A stretch of DNA of 64,000 bases from Geodermatophilaceae bacterium URHA0031 (GCA_000620205.1 JHVP01000006.1:62001-126000), one strand, 5' to 3'; counted from the stretch's first letter, positions 17,867 to 27,645 are shown. Made by a program: numbers and translations. The notes: a model not told the origin generated them from the sequence alone.

Positions 17867-19260
17867 GACCGGTTGCCGGACAGCAGGGTCCGGGCCTCCC
17901 CCGCGGTGACCACGCTGCCGGTGACCAGCACGCCGGAGCCGCCCAGGGCGTCGTCCGCACCGGCCTCGGCCAGCTCGATGGCCGACTCGATGGCGTCGGC
18001 GAGCCGCGTGTGCACGCTGACCCGGTCGGCGCCGAAGACGTCGACGGCGAGGGCCCCCAGCTCGTCGGCGGGGATGGCCCGCGGTGAGCTGTTCTGGGTG
18101 ACGACCAGCTCGGCGCACAACCCCTCGAGCTCGGCGAGCATCCCGCTGACGTCCTTGCCGTGCACGCAGCCCACCACGCCGACGAGCCGGGTGAAGTCGA
18201 AGCACTCGCGCACCGCTGCCACCGTCGCGGCCATGCCGCCCGGGTTGTGCGCGGCGTCCACCAGCACCGTGGGCGAGCTGCGCACCCGCTCCAGCCGGCC
18301 CGGCGAGCGGACCGCCGCGAACGACTCCCGGACGACGTCCTGCGCGACCACCCCGGTGGCCGCCCCCGCACCGAGGAACGCCTCCACGGCGGCCAGCGCG
18401 ACGGCGGCGTTCTGCGCCTGGTGCGCGCCGAACAGCGGCAGGTAGACCTCGTCGTACTCCCCGCCCAGGCCCTGCAGCCGGACCTGCTGACCGCCGACGG
18501 CGACCCGCCGCTCCAGCACGCCGAACTCGGTGCCCTCGCGGGCCACGGTGGCGTCGACCTCGATGGCCCGCCGCACCAGCGCCTCGAGCGCGCCGGGTGG
18601 CTGGTGGGCCAGCACGGCCACCACGCCCCCGTCCGGGCGCCCGTCGGGCGGCACCTCGTCACCGGGGCTGGGCTTGATGATCCCGGCCTTCTCGGTGGCG
18701 ATGGTCGCGACGTCGGGGCCGAGGTACTCGGCGTGGTCCAGCGAGACCGGCGTGACGACCGCGACCCGGGCATCGGCGACGTTGGTGGCGTCCCAGGTGC
18801 CGCCCATGCCGACCTCGATGACGGCGACGTCGACCGGTGCGTCGGCGAAGGCGGCGTAGGCCATCGCCACCATCACCTCGAAGAAGGACATCGGGACGTC
18901 GCTGCCGGCGTCGACCAGCTGCACGTAGGGCGCGATGTCGTCGAAGACCTCGACGAACCGCTGGGCGGGCAGCGGCTCGCCGTCGAGCACGATCCGCTCC
19001 CGCAGCTCCTCCAGGTGCGGGCTGGTGAAGCGGCCGACGCGCAGGCCGAAGCCGCGCAGCAGCTCGTCGATCATCCGCGCCGTCGTCGTCTTGCCGTTGG
19101 TGCCGGTGACCTGGACGACGGGGAACGCGCGCTGCGGCGAACCCAGCAGGTCGACCAGCGCCGAGATGCGCGCCAGGGACGGGTCGAGCCGGCTCTCCGG
19201 CCACCGTGCCAGGAGCGCCTGCTCGACCCGGTCGAGGTCACGGGAAAGGGAGGTGCTCAC
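17863..19260 (-). CDS. folC: Folylpolyglutamate synthase / dihydrofolate synthase
   Basis: Mur-ligase-family enzyme adding glutamate to dihydropteroate and folates. The 465-residue product has the ATP-binding loop VTGTNGKTTTARM near residues 52-58, SPHLEELRERI, LDHAEYLG and the C-terminal DAAHNPGGM. The frame is open further upstream, but that would overlap the divergent valS start. GTG at 19258-19260 lies between valS and the folC core and is my choice, although its TAGGAG is only two nt away, so start confidence is moderate. It is coupled to the DUF4233 gene. Confidence 0.92.
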   Translation of the reverse strand: MSTSLSRDLDRVEQALLARWPESRLDPSLARISALVDLLGSPQRAFPVVQVTGTNGKTTTARMIDELLRGFGLRVGRFTSPHLEELRERIVLDGEPLPAQRFVEVFDDIAPYVQLVDAGSDVPMSFFEVMVAMAYAAFADAPVDVAVIEVGMGGTWDATNVADARVAVVTPVSLDHAEYLGPDVATIATEKAGIIKPSPGDEVPPDGRPDGGVVAVLAHQPPGALEALVRRAIEVDATVAREGTEFGVLERRVAVGGQQVRLQGLGGEYDEVYLPLFGAHQAQNAAVALAAVEAFLGAGAATGVVAQDVVRESFAAVRSPGRLERVRSSPTVLVDAAHNPGGMAATVAAVRECFDFTRLVGVVGCVHGKDVSGMLAELEGLCAELVVTQNSSPRAIPADELGALAVDVFGADRVSVHTRLADAIESAIELAEAGADDALGGSGVLVTGSVVTAGEARTLLSGNRS

Positions 19261-19266
19261 CGCTCC

Positions 19267-19272
19267 TAGGAT
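19267..19272 (+). promoter_or_regulatory. Putative -10 element of a leaderless valS transcript
   Basis: TAGGAT is followed by seven bases and the valS ATG, in the short divergent gap to folC. No good Shine-Dalgarno precedes valS, consistent with a leaderless mRNA. Confidence 0.45.
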
Positions 19273-19279
19273 GCCAGTC

Positions 19280-21859
19280 ATGGCAGCCGACACCTCAGCC
19301 CTGGAGAGCACGGCCCCGGGAGTCGGGGCCGTCGTACCCGAGAAGCCCACCCTGGACGGTCTCGAGGAGAAGTGGGTCGCCCGCTGGGCCGAGAGCGACA
19401 CCTACGCCTTCGACCGGGCCGGCGCACTCGCCGCCCCGCGGTCGGAGACCTACGCGATCGACACCCCGCCGCCCACGGCGAGCGGGTCGCTGCACGTCGG
19501 GCACGTGTTCAGCTACACCCACACCGACATCGTCGCCCGCTACCAGCGGATGCGCGGCAAGCACGTCTTCTACCCGATGGGCTGGGACGACAACGGCCTG
19601 CCGACCGAGCGCCGGGTGCAGAACTTCTACGGCGTCCGCTGCGACCCCTCGCTGCCCTACGACGCCTCCTTCGAGCCGCCGGAGAAGCCGGGCAAGGAGC
19701 AGCAGCCGATCTCCCGGCGGAACTTCGTGGAGCTGTGCGAGCGGCTGACCGCCGTCGACGAGGCGGCGTTCGAGGAGCTGTGGCGCCGGGTCGGCCTGTC
19801 GGTGGACTGGTCGAACGTCTACCGGACGATCTCGGAGACCTCCCGGGCCACCGCGCAGCGGATGTTCCTGCACAACCTCGCCCGCGGCGAGGCCTACGCC
19901 CAGGAGGCGCCGACCCTCTGGGACGTCACCTTCCGGACGGCGGTCGCCCAGGCCGAGCTCGAGGACCGGGAGCGCCCCGGCGCCTACCACCGGATCGGCT
20001 TCGCGGGACCCGAGGGCCCGGTGTTCATCGAGACCACCCGGCCCGAGCTGCTGCCCGCCTGCGTCGCACTGGTCGCGCACCCGGACGACGAGCGGTACCA
20101 GCCGCTGTTCGGGAAGACCGTGCGCACGCCGCTGTTCGGCGTCGAGGTCCCGGTGGTCGCACACCGGCTGGCCGAGCCGGACAAGGGCTCGGGCATCGCG
20201 ATGATCTGCACCTTCGGCGACCTCAACGACGTCACCTGGTGGCGCGAGCTGCAGCTGCCGACCCGCGCCGTCATCGGCTGGGACGGCCGGTTCGTCGCCG
20301 ACCCGCCGCCCGGGGTGCCCGCCGACGTCTACGCCGAGCTGGCCGGGAAGACCTCCTTCAGCGCGCAGGCCCGCACCGTCGAGCTGCTGAAGGAGTCCGG
20401 CGACCTGGTCGGCGACCCGAAGCCGATCACCCACCCGGTGAAGTTCTTCGAGAAGGGCGAGCGCCCGCTGGAGATCGTCACGACTCGCCAGTGGTACATC
20501 CGCAACGGCGGGCGGGACGCCGACCTGCGCGAGGCGCTGGTCGCGCGTGGCCGCGAGATCCAGTGGGTGCCCGAGCACATGCGGCACCGCTACGAGAACT
20601 GGGTCGAGGGCCTGAACGGTGACTGGCTGGTCAGCCGCCAGCGGTTCTTCGGCGTCCCCTTCCCGGTCTGGTACCGCCTGGACGCCGAGGGCGAGCCGGA
20701 CTACTCCTCGCCTGTCCTGGCGCCCGAGTCGTCGTTGCCGGTCGACCCGTCCTCCGACGTCCCGGACGGGTTCACCGAGGAGCAGCGCGGCGTGCCCCAT
20801 GGCTTCATGGCCGACCCCGACGTGATGGACACCTGGGCGACGTCCTCGCTGTCGCCGCAGGTGGCCTCGGGCTGGGACACCGACCCGGAGCTGTTCGCGC
20901 ACGTCTTCCCGATGGACTTGCGCCCGCAGGCGCACGACATCATCCGCACCTGGCTGTTCTCCACGGTGGTCCGCTCGCACTACGAGTTCGGCACGGTGCC
21001 GTGGTCGCACGCGGCGATCTCCGGGTTCGTGGTCGACCCCGACCGCAAGAAGATGTCGAAGTCCAAGGGCAACGTGGTGACGCCGATCGACGTGCTCGAC
21101 CGGTTCGGTACCGACGCCGTTCGCTGGCGGGCGGCCGGGGCGCGGCCGGGAGCGGACTCCCCCTTCGACGAGGCGCAGATGAAGGTCGGCCGCCGGCTGG
21201 CCATCAAGCTGCTGAACGTGGGCAAGTTCGTGCTGGGCCTCGGCGCGTCGGCCGCGCTGACGGCGGACGCGGTCACCGAGCCGATCGACGCCGGGCTGCT
21301 GGCCTCGCTGGCGGCCGTCGTCGACGAGGCCACCGCCGCGATGGACGCCTACAACTACACCCGGGCCCTGGAGGTCACCGAGGCGTTCTTCTGGTCCTTC
21401 TGCGACGACTACGTCGAGCTGGTGAAGACCCGCGCCTACGCCTCCGACGAGGGGGCCCGCTCGGCCCAGGCCACGCTGGCGCTCGCGCTGTCGGTGCAGC
21501 TGCGGCTGCTGGCGCCGGTGCTGCCGTTCGTGACCGAGGAGGTCTGGTCGTGGTGGCAGAGCGGCTCGGTGCACCGGGCGCTGTGGCCGACCGCGACCGA
21601 GCTGCCCACCGGCGGCGACCGGGCGGTGCCCACCGTCGCCGCGGAGGCGCTGGCCGCGGTGCGCAAGGCGAAGTCGGAGGCCAAGCAGTCGATGCGGGCC
21701 GACGTCGCCTCGGCTGTCGTGACCGCCCCCGAGGCGCAGGTGGCGCTGGTCGAGGCGGCCCGGCGGGACCTCACGGCCGCCGGGCGGATCGAGTCGCTCA
21801 CCGTCGTCGCCGGCGACGGCCCGCTGACCGTCGACGTCGTCCTGGCCGAGACCCCCTGA
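19280..21859 (+). CDS. valS: Valyl-tRNA synthetase, archaeal-like (type 2)
   Basis: Class Ia synthetase of 859 residues. The HIGH motif appears as SGSLHVGH near residue 72 and KMSKS as KKMSKSKGN near residues 591-598. The segment after HIGH reads GWDDNGLPTERRVQNFYG, characteristic of the archaeal/type-2 ValS group; classical bacterial ValS has GTDHAGIATQ there. The editing domain is present (IETTRPELLPACVALVAHPDD). The N-terminal 20 residues are a poorly conserved lead-in. It occupies the valS position next to folC but is transcribed divergently from it. Confidence 0.95.
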   Translation: MAADTSALESTAPGVGAVVPEKPTLDGLEEKWVARWAESDTYAFDRAGALAAPRSETYAIDTPPPTASGSLHVGHVFSYTHTDIVARYQRMRGKHVFYPMGWDDNGLPTERRVQNFYGVRCDPSLPYDASFEPPEKPGKEQQPISRRNFVELCERLTAVDEAAFEELWRRVGLSVDWSNVYRTISETSRATAQRMFLHNLARGEAYAQEAPTLWDVTFRTAVAQAELEDRERPGAYHRIGFAGPEGPVFIETTRPELLPACVALVAHPDDERYQPLFGKTVRTPLFGVEVPVVAHRLAEPDKGSGIAMICTFGDLNDVTWWRELQLPTRAVIGWDGRFVADPPPGVPADVYAELAGKTSFSAQARTVELLKESGDLVGDPKPITHPVKFFEKGERPLEIVTTRQWYIRNGGRDADLREALVARGREIQWVPEHMRHRYENWVEGLNGDWLVSRQRFFGVPFPVWYRLDAEGEPDYSSPVLAPESSLPVDPSSDVPDGFTEEQRGVPHGFMADPDVMDTWATSSLSPQVASGWDTDPELFAHVFPMDLRPQAHDIIRTWLFSTVVRSHYEFGTVPWSHAAISGFVVDPDRKKMSKSKGNVVTPIDVLDRFGTDAVRWRAAGARPGADSPFDEAQMKVGRRLAIKLLNVGKFVLGLGASAALTADAVTEPIDAGLLASLAAVVDEATAAMDAYNYTRALEVTEAFFWSFCDDYVELVKTRAYASDEGARSAQATLALALSVQLRLLAPVLPFVTEEVWSWWQSGSVHRALWPTATELPTGGDRAVPTVAAEALAAVRKAKSEAKQSMRADVASAVVTAPEAQVALVEAARRDLTAAGRIESLTVVAGDGPLTVDVVLAETP

Positions 21860-21890
21860 CCCGCTCCCCTGACCCGCTCCCGCGACCGTT

Positions 21891-21937
21891 GAACCCCAGC
21901 GGCCCGGAACCAGCCCGGTTCCGGGCCGCTGGCGTTC
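21891..21937. terminator. Hairpin repeat, family B copy 1
   Basis: Arms 21891-21911 and 21917-21937 pair over 21 nt with one mismatch around a 5-nt loop, 31 bp after the valS stop. The arm core is AGCGGCCCGGAACC. The same element recurs at 22921 and 47573, each time at a gene end, so it probably works as a terminator. Confidence 0.75.
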
Positions 21938-22001
21938 GAGGGTCGTCGGCCGTCCACAGGGCGTCCGCGCGGCGGGGCGCCGCTCCGGCAGCCTGCCCGT
22001 C

Positions 22002-22922
22002 GTGCACGCTCTCACTGCCCTGCTGCCGGCCGGCGTCGGCCGCAGGGACGACCTGACCCTGGCGACCAGCTCCACCAGCGTCAGCCGCTGGCTGCACTCC
22101 GGTGACCTCGTGCTGGTGCACCCAGGCGTGGTAGCCCTGCCCGACCGGCTCGGCGACTGGCAGGTGCGGACCAGGGCGGCCACCCTGTGGACCCGAGCGC
22201 CGCTGAGCCACCTGACCGCGCTCGCGGCGGCGGGCCTCCTGACGCCCCCGCCACGCGGCCCGCTCCACGTGACCGTGCCGGCCGACCGCTGGCCGCGTGG
22301 GGCCACCGGCGTCATCGTGCACCGCACGACCCAGCCGATCGGGCCCACTGAGGGGTCGAGCACCCCGCGACTGCCCGCGGCCCGCAGCCTGGTGGACGCC
22401 TGGAGCTGGGCTCACGTCCCGCGGACGAACCCCCACGCCGGACACGAGCGACCGCTGGTCCGGCAGCTGGTGATCGACGCGGTCCGCCGCCGCGACGTGT
22501 CCGTGCCGCGGGTGCGGGAGCAGTCGGCTCGTCAACCGTTGCACGCGGGCCGGGCCGCGCTCGCCCAGCTGCTCGACCTGGTCGAGGGGGGTTGCCAGAG
22601 CGAGCTAGAGGTCTTCGGCGTGACCCACGTGCTCCGGATCCTCGGCCTGCCGGTGCCGGTGCAGCAGCACCGGGTGGTGCTGCCCAGCGGCCGGTACGTC
22701 GACCTGGACGCCGCCTACGTACAGGCGAAGGTCGGTGTCGAGCTGGACGGCCACCGGTACCACAGCCGCCGCGAGGACCGGGAGCGGGACATGCGGAAGG
22801 ACACCGCCCTGGCCACACTGGGATGGGTCGCGCTGCGCTACAGCTACCGCCGGCTCACCGGGGAGCCGGCCGAGTGCCAGCGGGAGATCGAGGCCGTGGT
22901 GCGGAGTCGCCTGGGCCGTTGA
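22002..22922 (+). CDS. AbiEi-like / DUF559 (Vsr-like nuclease fold) protein
   Basis: A 306-residue protein. The N-terminal region with HPGVVALP and the LSHLTALAAAGL segment resembles the winged-helix domain of AbiEi-type antitoxins. The C-terminus has the DUF559/very-short-patch-repair-like nuclease fold, with Asp and Glu in VDLDAAYVQAKVGVELDGH followed by DRERDMRKDTAL. Such proteins are numerous in actinobacteria and of unproven function. GTG start at 22002. The gene is bracketed by two near-identical hairpins (21891-21937 and 22921-22967). No partner toxin gene is adjacent. Confidence 0.75.
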   Translation: MHALTALLPAGVGRRDDLTLATSSTSVSRWLHSGDLVLVHPGVVALPDRLGDWQVRTRAATLWTRAPLSHLTALAAAGLLTPPPRGPLHVTVPADRWPRGATGVIVHRTTQPIGPTEGSSTPRLPAARSLVDAWSWAHVPRTNPHAGHERPLVRQLVIDAVRRRDVSVPRVREQSARQPLHAGRAALAQLLDLVEGGCQSELEVFGVTHVLRILGLPVPVQQHRVVLPSGRYVDLDAAYVQAKVGVELDGHRYHSRREDRERDMRKDTALATLGWVALRYSYRRLTGEPAECQREIEAVVRSRLGR

Positions 22923-22967
22923 ACGCCAGTGGCCCAGAACCGGCTCGGTTCTGGGCCACTGACGTTC
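22921..22967. terminator. Hairpin repeat, family B copy 2
   Basis: Arms 22921-22941 and 22947-22967 pair over 21 nt with one mismatch, loop ggctc. The left arm begins inside the stop codon of the DUF559 gene, and the right arm ends 12 bp from the clpX stop on the other strand. It is positioned as a bidirectional terminator. Confidence 0.75.
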
Positions 22968-22979
22968 AGAGCTCGGGCG

Positions 22980-24254
22980 TCAGGCGCTCTTCTCGCGGGG
23001 GGCGCGGGCGGGCTTGCGCGGGACGATCGTCGGGTTCACGTGCTGCAGGACGACGTCCTGGGTGATGACGACGGTGGCGACGTCCTCGCGGCTGGGGATG
23101 TCGTACATCACCGACTGCAGGACCTCCTCCATGATGGCCCGCAGCCCACGGGCACCGGTGCCCCGCAGGATGGCCTGGTCGGCGATCGACTCGAGCGCGT
23201 CGTCGGTGAACTCGAGCTCCACCCCGTCGAGCTCGAACAGCCGGCGGTACTGGCGGACCAGGGCGTTCTTGGGCTCGGTCAGGATGTTGATCAGCGCCTC
23301 GCGGTCCAGCTTCTGCACGCTGGTGATCACCGGCAGGCGGCCGATGAACTCGGGGATCATGCCGAACTTCAGCAGGTCCTCGGGCATGACCTGGGCGAAG
23401 GCGTTGGCCTCCTCGATCTCTGCCTTGCCGCGGACCTCGGCGCCGAAGCCGATCCCCTGCTTCCCGGTGCGCGCCTCGATCACCTGGTCCAGGCCGGCGA
23501 ACGCGCCACCCACGATGAACAGCACGTTCGTCGTGTCGATCTGGATGAACTCCTGGTGCGGGTGCTTGCGACCGCCCTGCGGCGGCACCGACGCCGTCGT
23601 CCCCTCGAGGATCTTCAGCAGCGCCTGCTGCACGCCCTCACCGGAGACGTCGCGGGTGATCGACGGGTTCTCGCTCTTGCGGGCGATCTTGTCGACCTCG
23701 TCGATGTAGATGATCCCGGTCTCGGCCCGCTTGACGTCGTAGTCCGCGGCCTGGATCAGCTTGAGGAGGATGTTCTCGACGTCCTCACCGACGTACCCGG
23801 CCTCGGTGAGCGCGGTGGCGTCGGCGATCGCGAAGGGGACGTTCAGCATCCGGGCGAGGGTCTGGGCCAGGTGCGTCTTGCCGCACCCGGTCGGCCCCAT
23901 CAGCAGGATGTTGGACTTGGCGAGCTCGACGCCCTCGTCCCGGCTGCCGCGGTCGCCGCCGGCCTGGATCCGCTTGTAGTGGTTGTAGACCGCGACCGCG
24001 AGAGTGCGCTTGGCCTGGTCCTGGCCGATGACGTACTGCTCGAGGAAGTCGTGGATCTCCTTGGGCTTCGGCAGCTCGTCGAACTTGAGGTCCGACGACT
24101 CCGACAGCTCCTCCTCGATGATCTCGTTGCAGAGGTCGATGCACTCATCGCAGATGTACACCCCAGGGCCCGCGATGAGCTTCTTGACCTGCTTCTGGCT
24201 CTTGCCGCAGAACGAGCACTTGAGCAGGTCGCCGCTCTCACCGATACGTGCCAC
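22980..24254 (-). CDS. clpX: ATP-dependent Clp protease ATP-binding subunit ClpX
   Basis: AAA+ unfoldase that feeds ClpP1P2. The N-terminal zinc-binding domain has CSFC (13-16) and CDEC (35-38). Walker [13 protein letters not shown] is near residue 120, Walker [12 protein letters not shown] follows, and the pore loop GYVGED is present. From GTG 24254 the product is 424 residues. This start has GGAGG eight nt upstream and gives the standard [18 protein letters not shown] beginning; a GTG five codons earlier is less likely. Confidence 0.96.
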   Translation of the reverse strand: MARIGESGDLLKCSFCGKSQKQVKKLIAGPGVYICDECIDLCNEIIEEELSESSDLKFDELPKPKEIHDFLEQYVIGQDQAKRTLAVAVYNHYKRIQAGGDRGSRDEGVELAKSNILLMGPTGCGKTHLAQTLARMLNVPFAIADATALTEAGYVGEDVENILLKLIQAADYDVKRAETGIIYIDEVDKIARKSENPSITRDVSGEGVQQALLKILEGTTASVPPQGGRKHPHQEFIQIDTTNVLFIVGGAFAGLDQVIEARTGKQGIGFGAEVRGKAEIEEANAFAQVMPEDLLKFGMIPEFIGRLPVITSVQKLDREALINILTEPKNALVRQYRRLFELDGVELEFTDDALESIADQAILRGTGARGLRAIMEEVLQSVMYDIPSREDVATVVITQDVVLQHVNPTIVPRKPARAPREKSA

Positions 24255-24568
24255 CTGGCTGACCTCCACCTCGAGTGGGACGGCTGCGCCGTTGCCCCTG
24301 GTACGTGCCTTGTCGTTGCCCTCGTCGACGCCCTGAGACCTGGCGTCCTGCGTCCCTGCGGTCCTGACCGGGGAATCGGGCGTTCACCGAACCTACCCGG
24401 CCGGACCGACGTTCCCGGGAACTGACGCACCCGGTTCGCCCGGCCCGCACCACCTGTCTCCCACCTCCCCCGTGACCCGGCGGGTGCTCGCGCCGACCGC
24501 CGGACGGGATGGGAGAACGGTACGGGCCGGGAGCCCGGAATGCGCCCCCGGTCCGCACCGTCACTGCA
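24255..24568. other. Intergenic region clpX / clpP2
   Basis: About 310 bp between clpP2 and clpX (both minus strand). It should hold the clpX promoter. I see a perfect 12-bp palindrome GTTCCCGGGAAC near 24411-24422 and a weak GC hairpin near 24525-24540. No gene is supported. Confidence 0.5.
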
Positions 24569-25201
24569 TCAGGCAGCCGGCAGCGCGTTGAGCTTCCGGC
24601 TGGCGATGACCTGGTCGACGATCCCGTACTCCTTGGCCTCCTGGGCCGTGAGGATCTTGTCCCGGTCGATGTCCTTGCGGACCTGCTCCTGGGTCTGGCC
24701 GGTGTGCCGGGCCAGGATGGCCTCCATCAGCGTGCGCACCCGCTCGATCTCCCGGGCGTGGATCTCCAGGTCGGTGACCTGGCCACCCGCCTCACCGGAC
24801 GGCTGGTGGATCAGGACCCGGGAGTACGGCAGCGCCAGCCGCTTGCCCGGCGTCCCGGCCGCCAGCAGGACGGCGGCCGCAGAGGCGGCCTGGCCCATGC
24901 AGACGGTCTGGATGTCGGGGCGGACGAACATCATCGTGTCGTAGATCGCCGTGAGCGCGGTGAACGAGCCACCGGGCGAGTTGATGTACATCGTGATGTC
25001 GCGGTCGGGGTCGTTGGACTCCAGCGTGATGAGCTGCGCCATCACGTCGTTGGCCGACGCGTCGTCGACCTGCACCCCGAGGAAGATGATGCGCTCCTCG
25101 AAGAGCTTGTTGTACGGGTTGGACTCCTTCATGCCGTAGCTCGTGCGCTCCACGAAGGAGGGCAGGATGTAGCGGCTGGAGGGCATCTGGAAGTCGCTCA
25201 T
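24569..25201 (-). CDS. clpP2: ATP-dependent Clp protease proteolytic subunit ClpP2
   Basis: Serine protease subunit of the mixed ClpP1P2 tetradecamer. The 210-residue product has the nucleophile Ser in GQAASAAAV (about residue 107), the catalytic His in [11 protein letters not shown] and Asp in DIDRDK. I start at ATG 25201 ([14 protein letters not shown]) because GGAG lies eight nt upstream; a GTG two codons earlier overlaps the clpP1 stop (GTGA) but would have only 2-nt spacing. It forms an operon with clpP1. Confidence 0.95.
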   Translation of the reverse strand: MSDFQMPSSRYILPSFVERTSYGMKESNPYNKLFEERIIFLGVQVDDASANDVMAQLITLESNDPDRDITMYINSPGGSFTALTAIYDTMMFVRPDIQTVCMGQAASAAAVLLAAGTPGKRLALPYSRVLIHQPSGEAGGQVTDLEIHAREIERVRTLMEAILARHTGQTQEQVRKDIDRDKILTAQEAKEYGIVDQVIASRKLNALPAA

Positions 25202-25203
25202 GG

Positions 25204-25851
25204 TCACTTCTCCGGTCCGTCGGTGACCGGGTTGTCGGTCTGGGTCATGGTGTCGGCACGGGTCACCACGTGGTCGACGAAGCCGTACTCGAGGGCCTCC
25301 TGCGCGGTGAACCAGCGGTCGCGGTCGGAGTCCTCGTTGATCCGCTCCGGGGTCTGCCCGGTGTGCAGTGCCTGCAGCCGGTTGAGCTCCTGCTTGGTGC
25401 TGCGGAACAGCTCGGCCTGGATCGCGATGTCCGAGGCGGTGCCGCCGACGCCGGCCGAGGGCTGGTGCATCAGGATCCGCGTGTGCGGCAGCGAGTAGCG
25501 CTTGCCCTTGGTGCCGGCGGTGAGCAGGAACTGGCCCATCGAGGCGGCCAGGCCCATCGCGTAGGTGGCGACGTCGCAGTCGATGAACTGCATCGTGTCG
25601 TAGATGGCCATGCCCGCGGTGACCGAGCCACCGGGCGAGTTGATGTACAGGTGGATGTCGCGCTTGGGGTCCTCGGCGGACAGCAGCAGCATCTGCGCGG
25701 CCAGCTGGTTGGCGATCACGTCGTCGACCTGGCTGCCGAGGAAGATGATCCGCTCGCGCAGGAGTCGCTCGTAGACCGAGTCGTTGAGGTTCATCATCGA
25801 GCCACCGGCGCGCATCAGCGGCGCGCCGGGGGTGATCAGTGGGGTGCTCAC
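25204..25851 (-). CDS. clpP1: ATP-dependent Clp protease proteolytic subunit ClpP1
   Basis: A 215-residue ClpP paralogue, first gene of the clpP1-clpP2 operon. Catalytic Ser is in GLAASMGQ (about residue 103), His in [11 protein letters not shown] and Asp in DSDRDRW. GTG start at 25851 has GGAGG eleven nt upstream; internal ATGs near residues 13-20 are alternatives, and the N-terminal extension may be processed. In mycobacteria both ClpP subunits are needed for an active protease. Confidence 0.95.
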   Translation of the reverse strand: MSTPLITPGAPLMRAGGSMMNLNDSVYERLLRERIIFLGSQVDDVIANQLAAQMLLLSAEDPKRDIHLYINSPGGSVTAGMAIYDTMQFIDCDVATYAMGLAASMGQFLLTAGTKGKRYSLPHTRILMHQPSAGVGGTASDIAIQAELFRSTKQELNRLQALHTGQTPERINEDSDRDRWFTAQEALEYGFVDHVVTRADTMTQTDNPVTDGPEK

Positions 25852-26160
25852 GGGTGCGGTGACCTCCGTAGGACTGCGGTGCAGTCGGTCTCGTGGAACG
25901 GGTTGGCCGGTGGTCGGGGGGAGACCGCCGGGGCCGCGGACGGCCTCGGCGTGCTGGTCGTCAGTGCGGCTCCGGGGATCGCCTCGGTGTCACGTCGACC
26001 CTAACGCGCACCCCCGACGGCTTCCTCCCCGTCGGGGCCGGTGTTCGCCGTGGGCGCAGCGGCCACCGGGAGGGCGCCGGGGGGGGGGCGGGCCCGGGGA
26101 CGACAGCGCCGCCCGCACCCCGGGGCGGGGTACGGGCGGCGCGGTGGTGTCCTCGTGCTG
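25852..26160. other. Intergenic region clpP1 / tig
   Basis: About 310 bp upstream of clpP1 and downstream of tig. It holds the tig terminator hairpin (26106-26142), a run of ten G near 26079-26088, and presumably the clpP promoter (TAGGGT on the minus strand near 26000). No gene is supported. Confidence 0.55.
26106..26142 (-). terminator. Terminator hairpin of tig
   Basis: Arms of 16 nt (26106-26121 and 26127-26142) pair with one mismatch around loop ggggc, 19 bp beyond the tig stop on the minus strand. It is very GC-rich and has no U-tract. Confidence 0.65.
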
Positions 26161-27645
26161 TCAGGCCTTGGCGGTGCTGCCCTCGGCGTCGTCGACGGCG
26201 GCCTCGGCGTCGGTCACGACCGCACCGGTGGCCTCGGCCTCGTTGTCGGCGTCGTCGTCGGCGACGTCGCCACCGGCGACCTCCTCGGTCGGCTCCCCGT
26301 CCTCGGCCGGCGCGGCGACGGTGCGCGGGCGCAGCGCCTCGAGGTCGACGACGTTGCCCGACGCGTCGGTGATCGTCGTCTCCTCGAGCAGTTGGGCCAG
26401 CGCCTTGGTGCGCCGGACGTCGGCGACGAAGTCGGCGATGTTGTTGCCCTGCTGCAGCTGCTGCGCGTACTGCTCGGGGCTGACCCGGTTGCGCTGGGCC
26501 TGCGCCATGATCTGCGCAGAGAGGTCCTCGTTGTCGACCGTCACCTCACGGGCGTCGGCGATGGAGTCGAGGATGAACTGGGTCTTGACCGCCTTCTCGA
26601 CGTTCTCCCGCAGCTCGGCGTCGTAGGCCTCGCGGCCACCCTCGATGCCCGCCGCGGTGAAGTAGGCGTCCCAGTCCATGCCGGCCTGCTGCAGCTCGCG
26701 CTCCATGGCCTGGGCGCGCCAGGCGAGCTCCTGCTCGACCATGTTCTCCGGCACCGGCACCTCGATGACCTCGATGAGGTGCTCGACCAGCTTGTCGCGG
26801 GCCTCGGCGCCCTGCTGCAGGACCTTGGTGCGGGACAGCCGGGTGCGGACGTCCTCGCGCAGCTCGGCGAGCGTGTCGAACTCGCTGGCGATCGAGGCGA
26901 ACTCGTCGTCGAGCTCCGGGAGCTCCTTGGCCTTGACCGAGCGGACCGTCACGGTGACGTCGGCCAGCTCGCCGGCGTCGTCACCGGAGAGCAGCGCGGT
27001 CTGGAAGGTGGCGCTCTCGTCGGCGGACAGCCCGGTGACGGCCTCGTCCAGGCCGGCCATCAGACCGCCCGAGCCCACCTCGTAGGACATGCCGGTGGTG
27101 CTGCCGTCCTCCAGCACCTCGCCGTTGAGCGTGGCCTCCAGGTCGATGGAGACGTAGTCGCCCTCGGCGGCGGCGCGCTCGACCCCGGAGAGGGTGGCGA
27201 ACCGCTCGCGCATGACCGACACCTGCGCGTCGATCTCCTCGTCGGTGACCTCGACGTCGTCGACGGTGACCGCGAGGGAGTCCAGCGGGGGCAGCTCGAG
27301 GGTCGGGGCGACGTCGACCTCGGCGGTGAACGCGAGGGCCTCGCCGTCGTCAATCCGGGTCACCTCGACCTCGGGCTGGCTGATCACCCGGACCTGGTTC
27401 TCCCGGATCGCCTCGGAGTAGACCTCGGGGACGGCGTGCTGGACGACCTGCTCCAGGACGACGGGGCGGCCGATCCGCTGGTCGAGGACGCGGTTCGGGA
27501 CCTTGCCGGGGCGGAAGCCGGGAACGCGGACCTGCTTGCCCAGCTCCTTGTAGACCTCACCGAAGGCGTGGTCCAGGTCGCTCCACGGCACCTCGATCGC
27601 GAGCCGGACCCGGGTCGGGCCCAGGTTCTCGATGGTGCTCTTCAC
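26161..27645 (-). CDS. tig: Trigger factor
   Basis: Ribosome-associated chaperone and peptidyl-prolyl isomerase. The 494-residue protein has the ribosome-binding signature within VRVPGFRPGKVPNRVLDQR (about residues 38-56). A FKBP-type domain runs around 150-245 (GDYVSIDLEATLNGE), the helical C-terminal domain follows, and the acidic tail is of about 70 residues. GTG 27645 (VKSTIENLGPTRVRL) has GAGGAG nine nt upstream; the upstream open frame runs through a tRNA gene and is spurious. It precedes clpP1P2-clpX as in most actinobacteria. Confidence 0.95.
   Translation of the reverse strand: MKSTIENLGPTRVRLAIEVPWSDLDHAFGEVYKELGKQVRVPGFRPGKVPNRVLDQRIGRPVVLEQVVQHAVPEVYSEAIRENQVRVISQPEVEVTRIDDGEALAFTAEVDVAPTLELPPLDSLAVTVDDVEVTDEEIDAQVSVMRERFATLSGVERAAAEGDYVSIDLEATLNGEVLEDGSTTGMSYEVGSGGLMAGLDEAVTGLSADESATFQTALLSGDDAGELADVTVTVRSVKAKELPELDDEFASIASEFDTLAELREDVRTRLSRTKVLQQGAEARDKLVEHLIEVIEVPVPENMVEQELAWRAQAMERELQQAGMDWDAYFTAAGIEGGREAYDAELRENVEKAVKTQFILDSIADAREVTVDNEDLSAQIMAQAQRNRVSPEQYAQQLQQGNNIADFVADVRRTKALAQLLEETTITDASGNVVDLEALRPRTVAAPAEDGEPTEEVAGGDVADDDADNEAEATGAVVTDAEAAVDDAEGSTAKA

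Noticed and set aside
22002..22922. AbiE-type toxin-antitoxin system
   Set aside because: Only the AbiEi-like N-terminal domain is present; the C-terminus is a nuclease fold and no AbiEii nucleotidyltransferase gene is adjacent.
26079..26088. Run of ten G between tig and clpP1
   Set aside because: A homopolymer in very GC-rich DNA, possibly a sequencing-length ambiguity; it lies outside genes and I infer no function.
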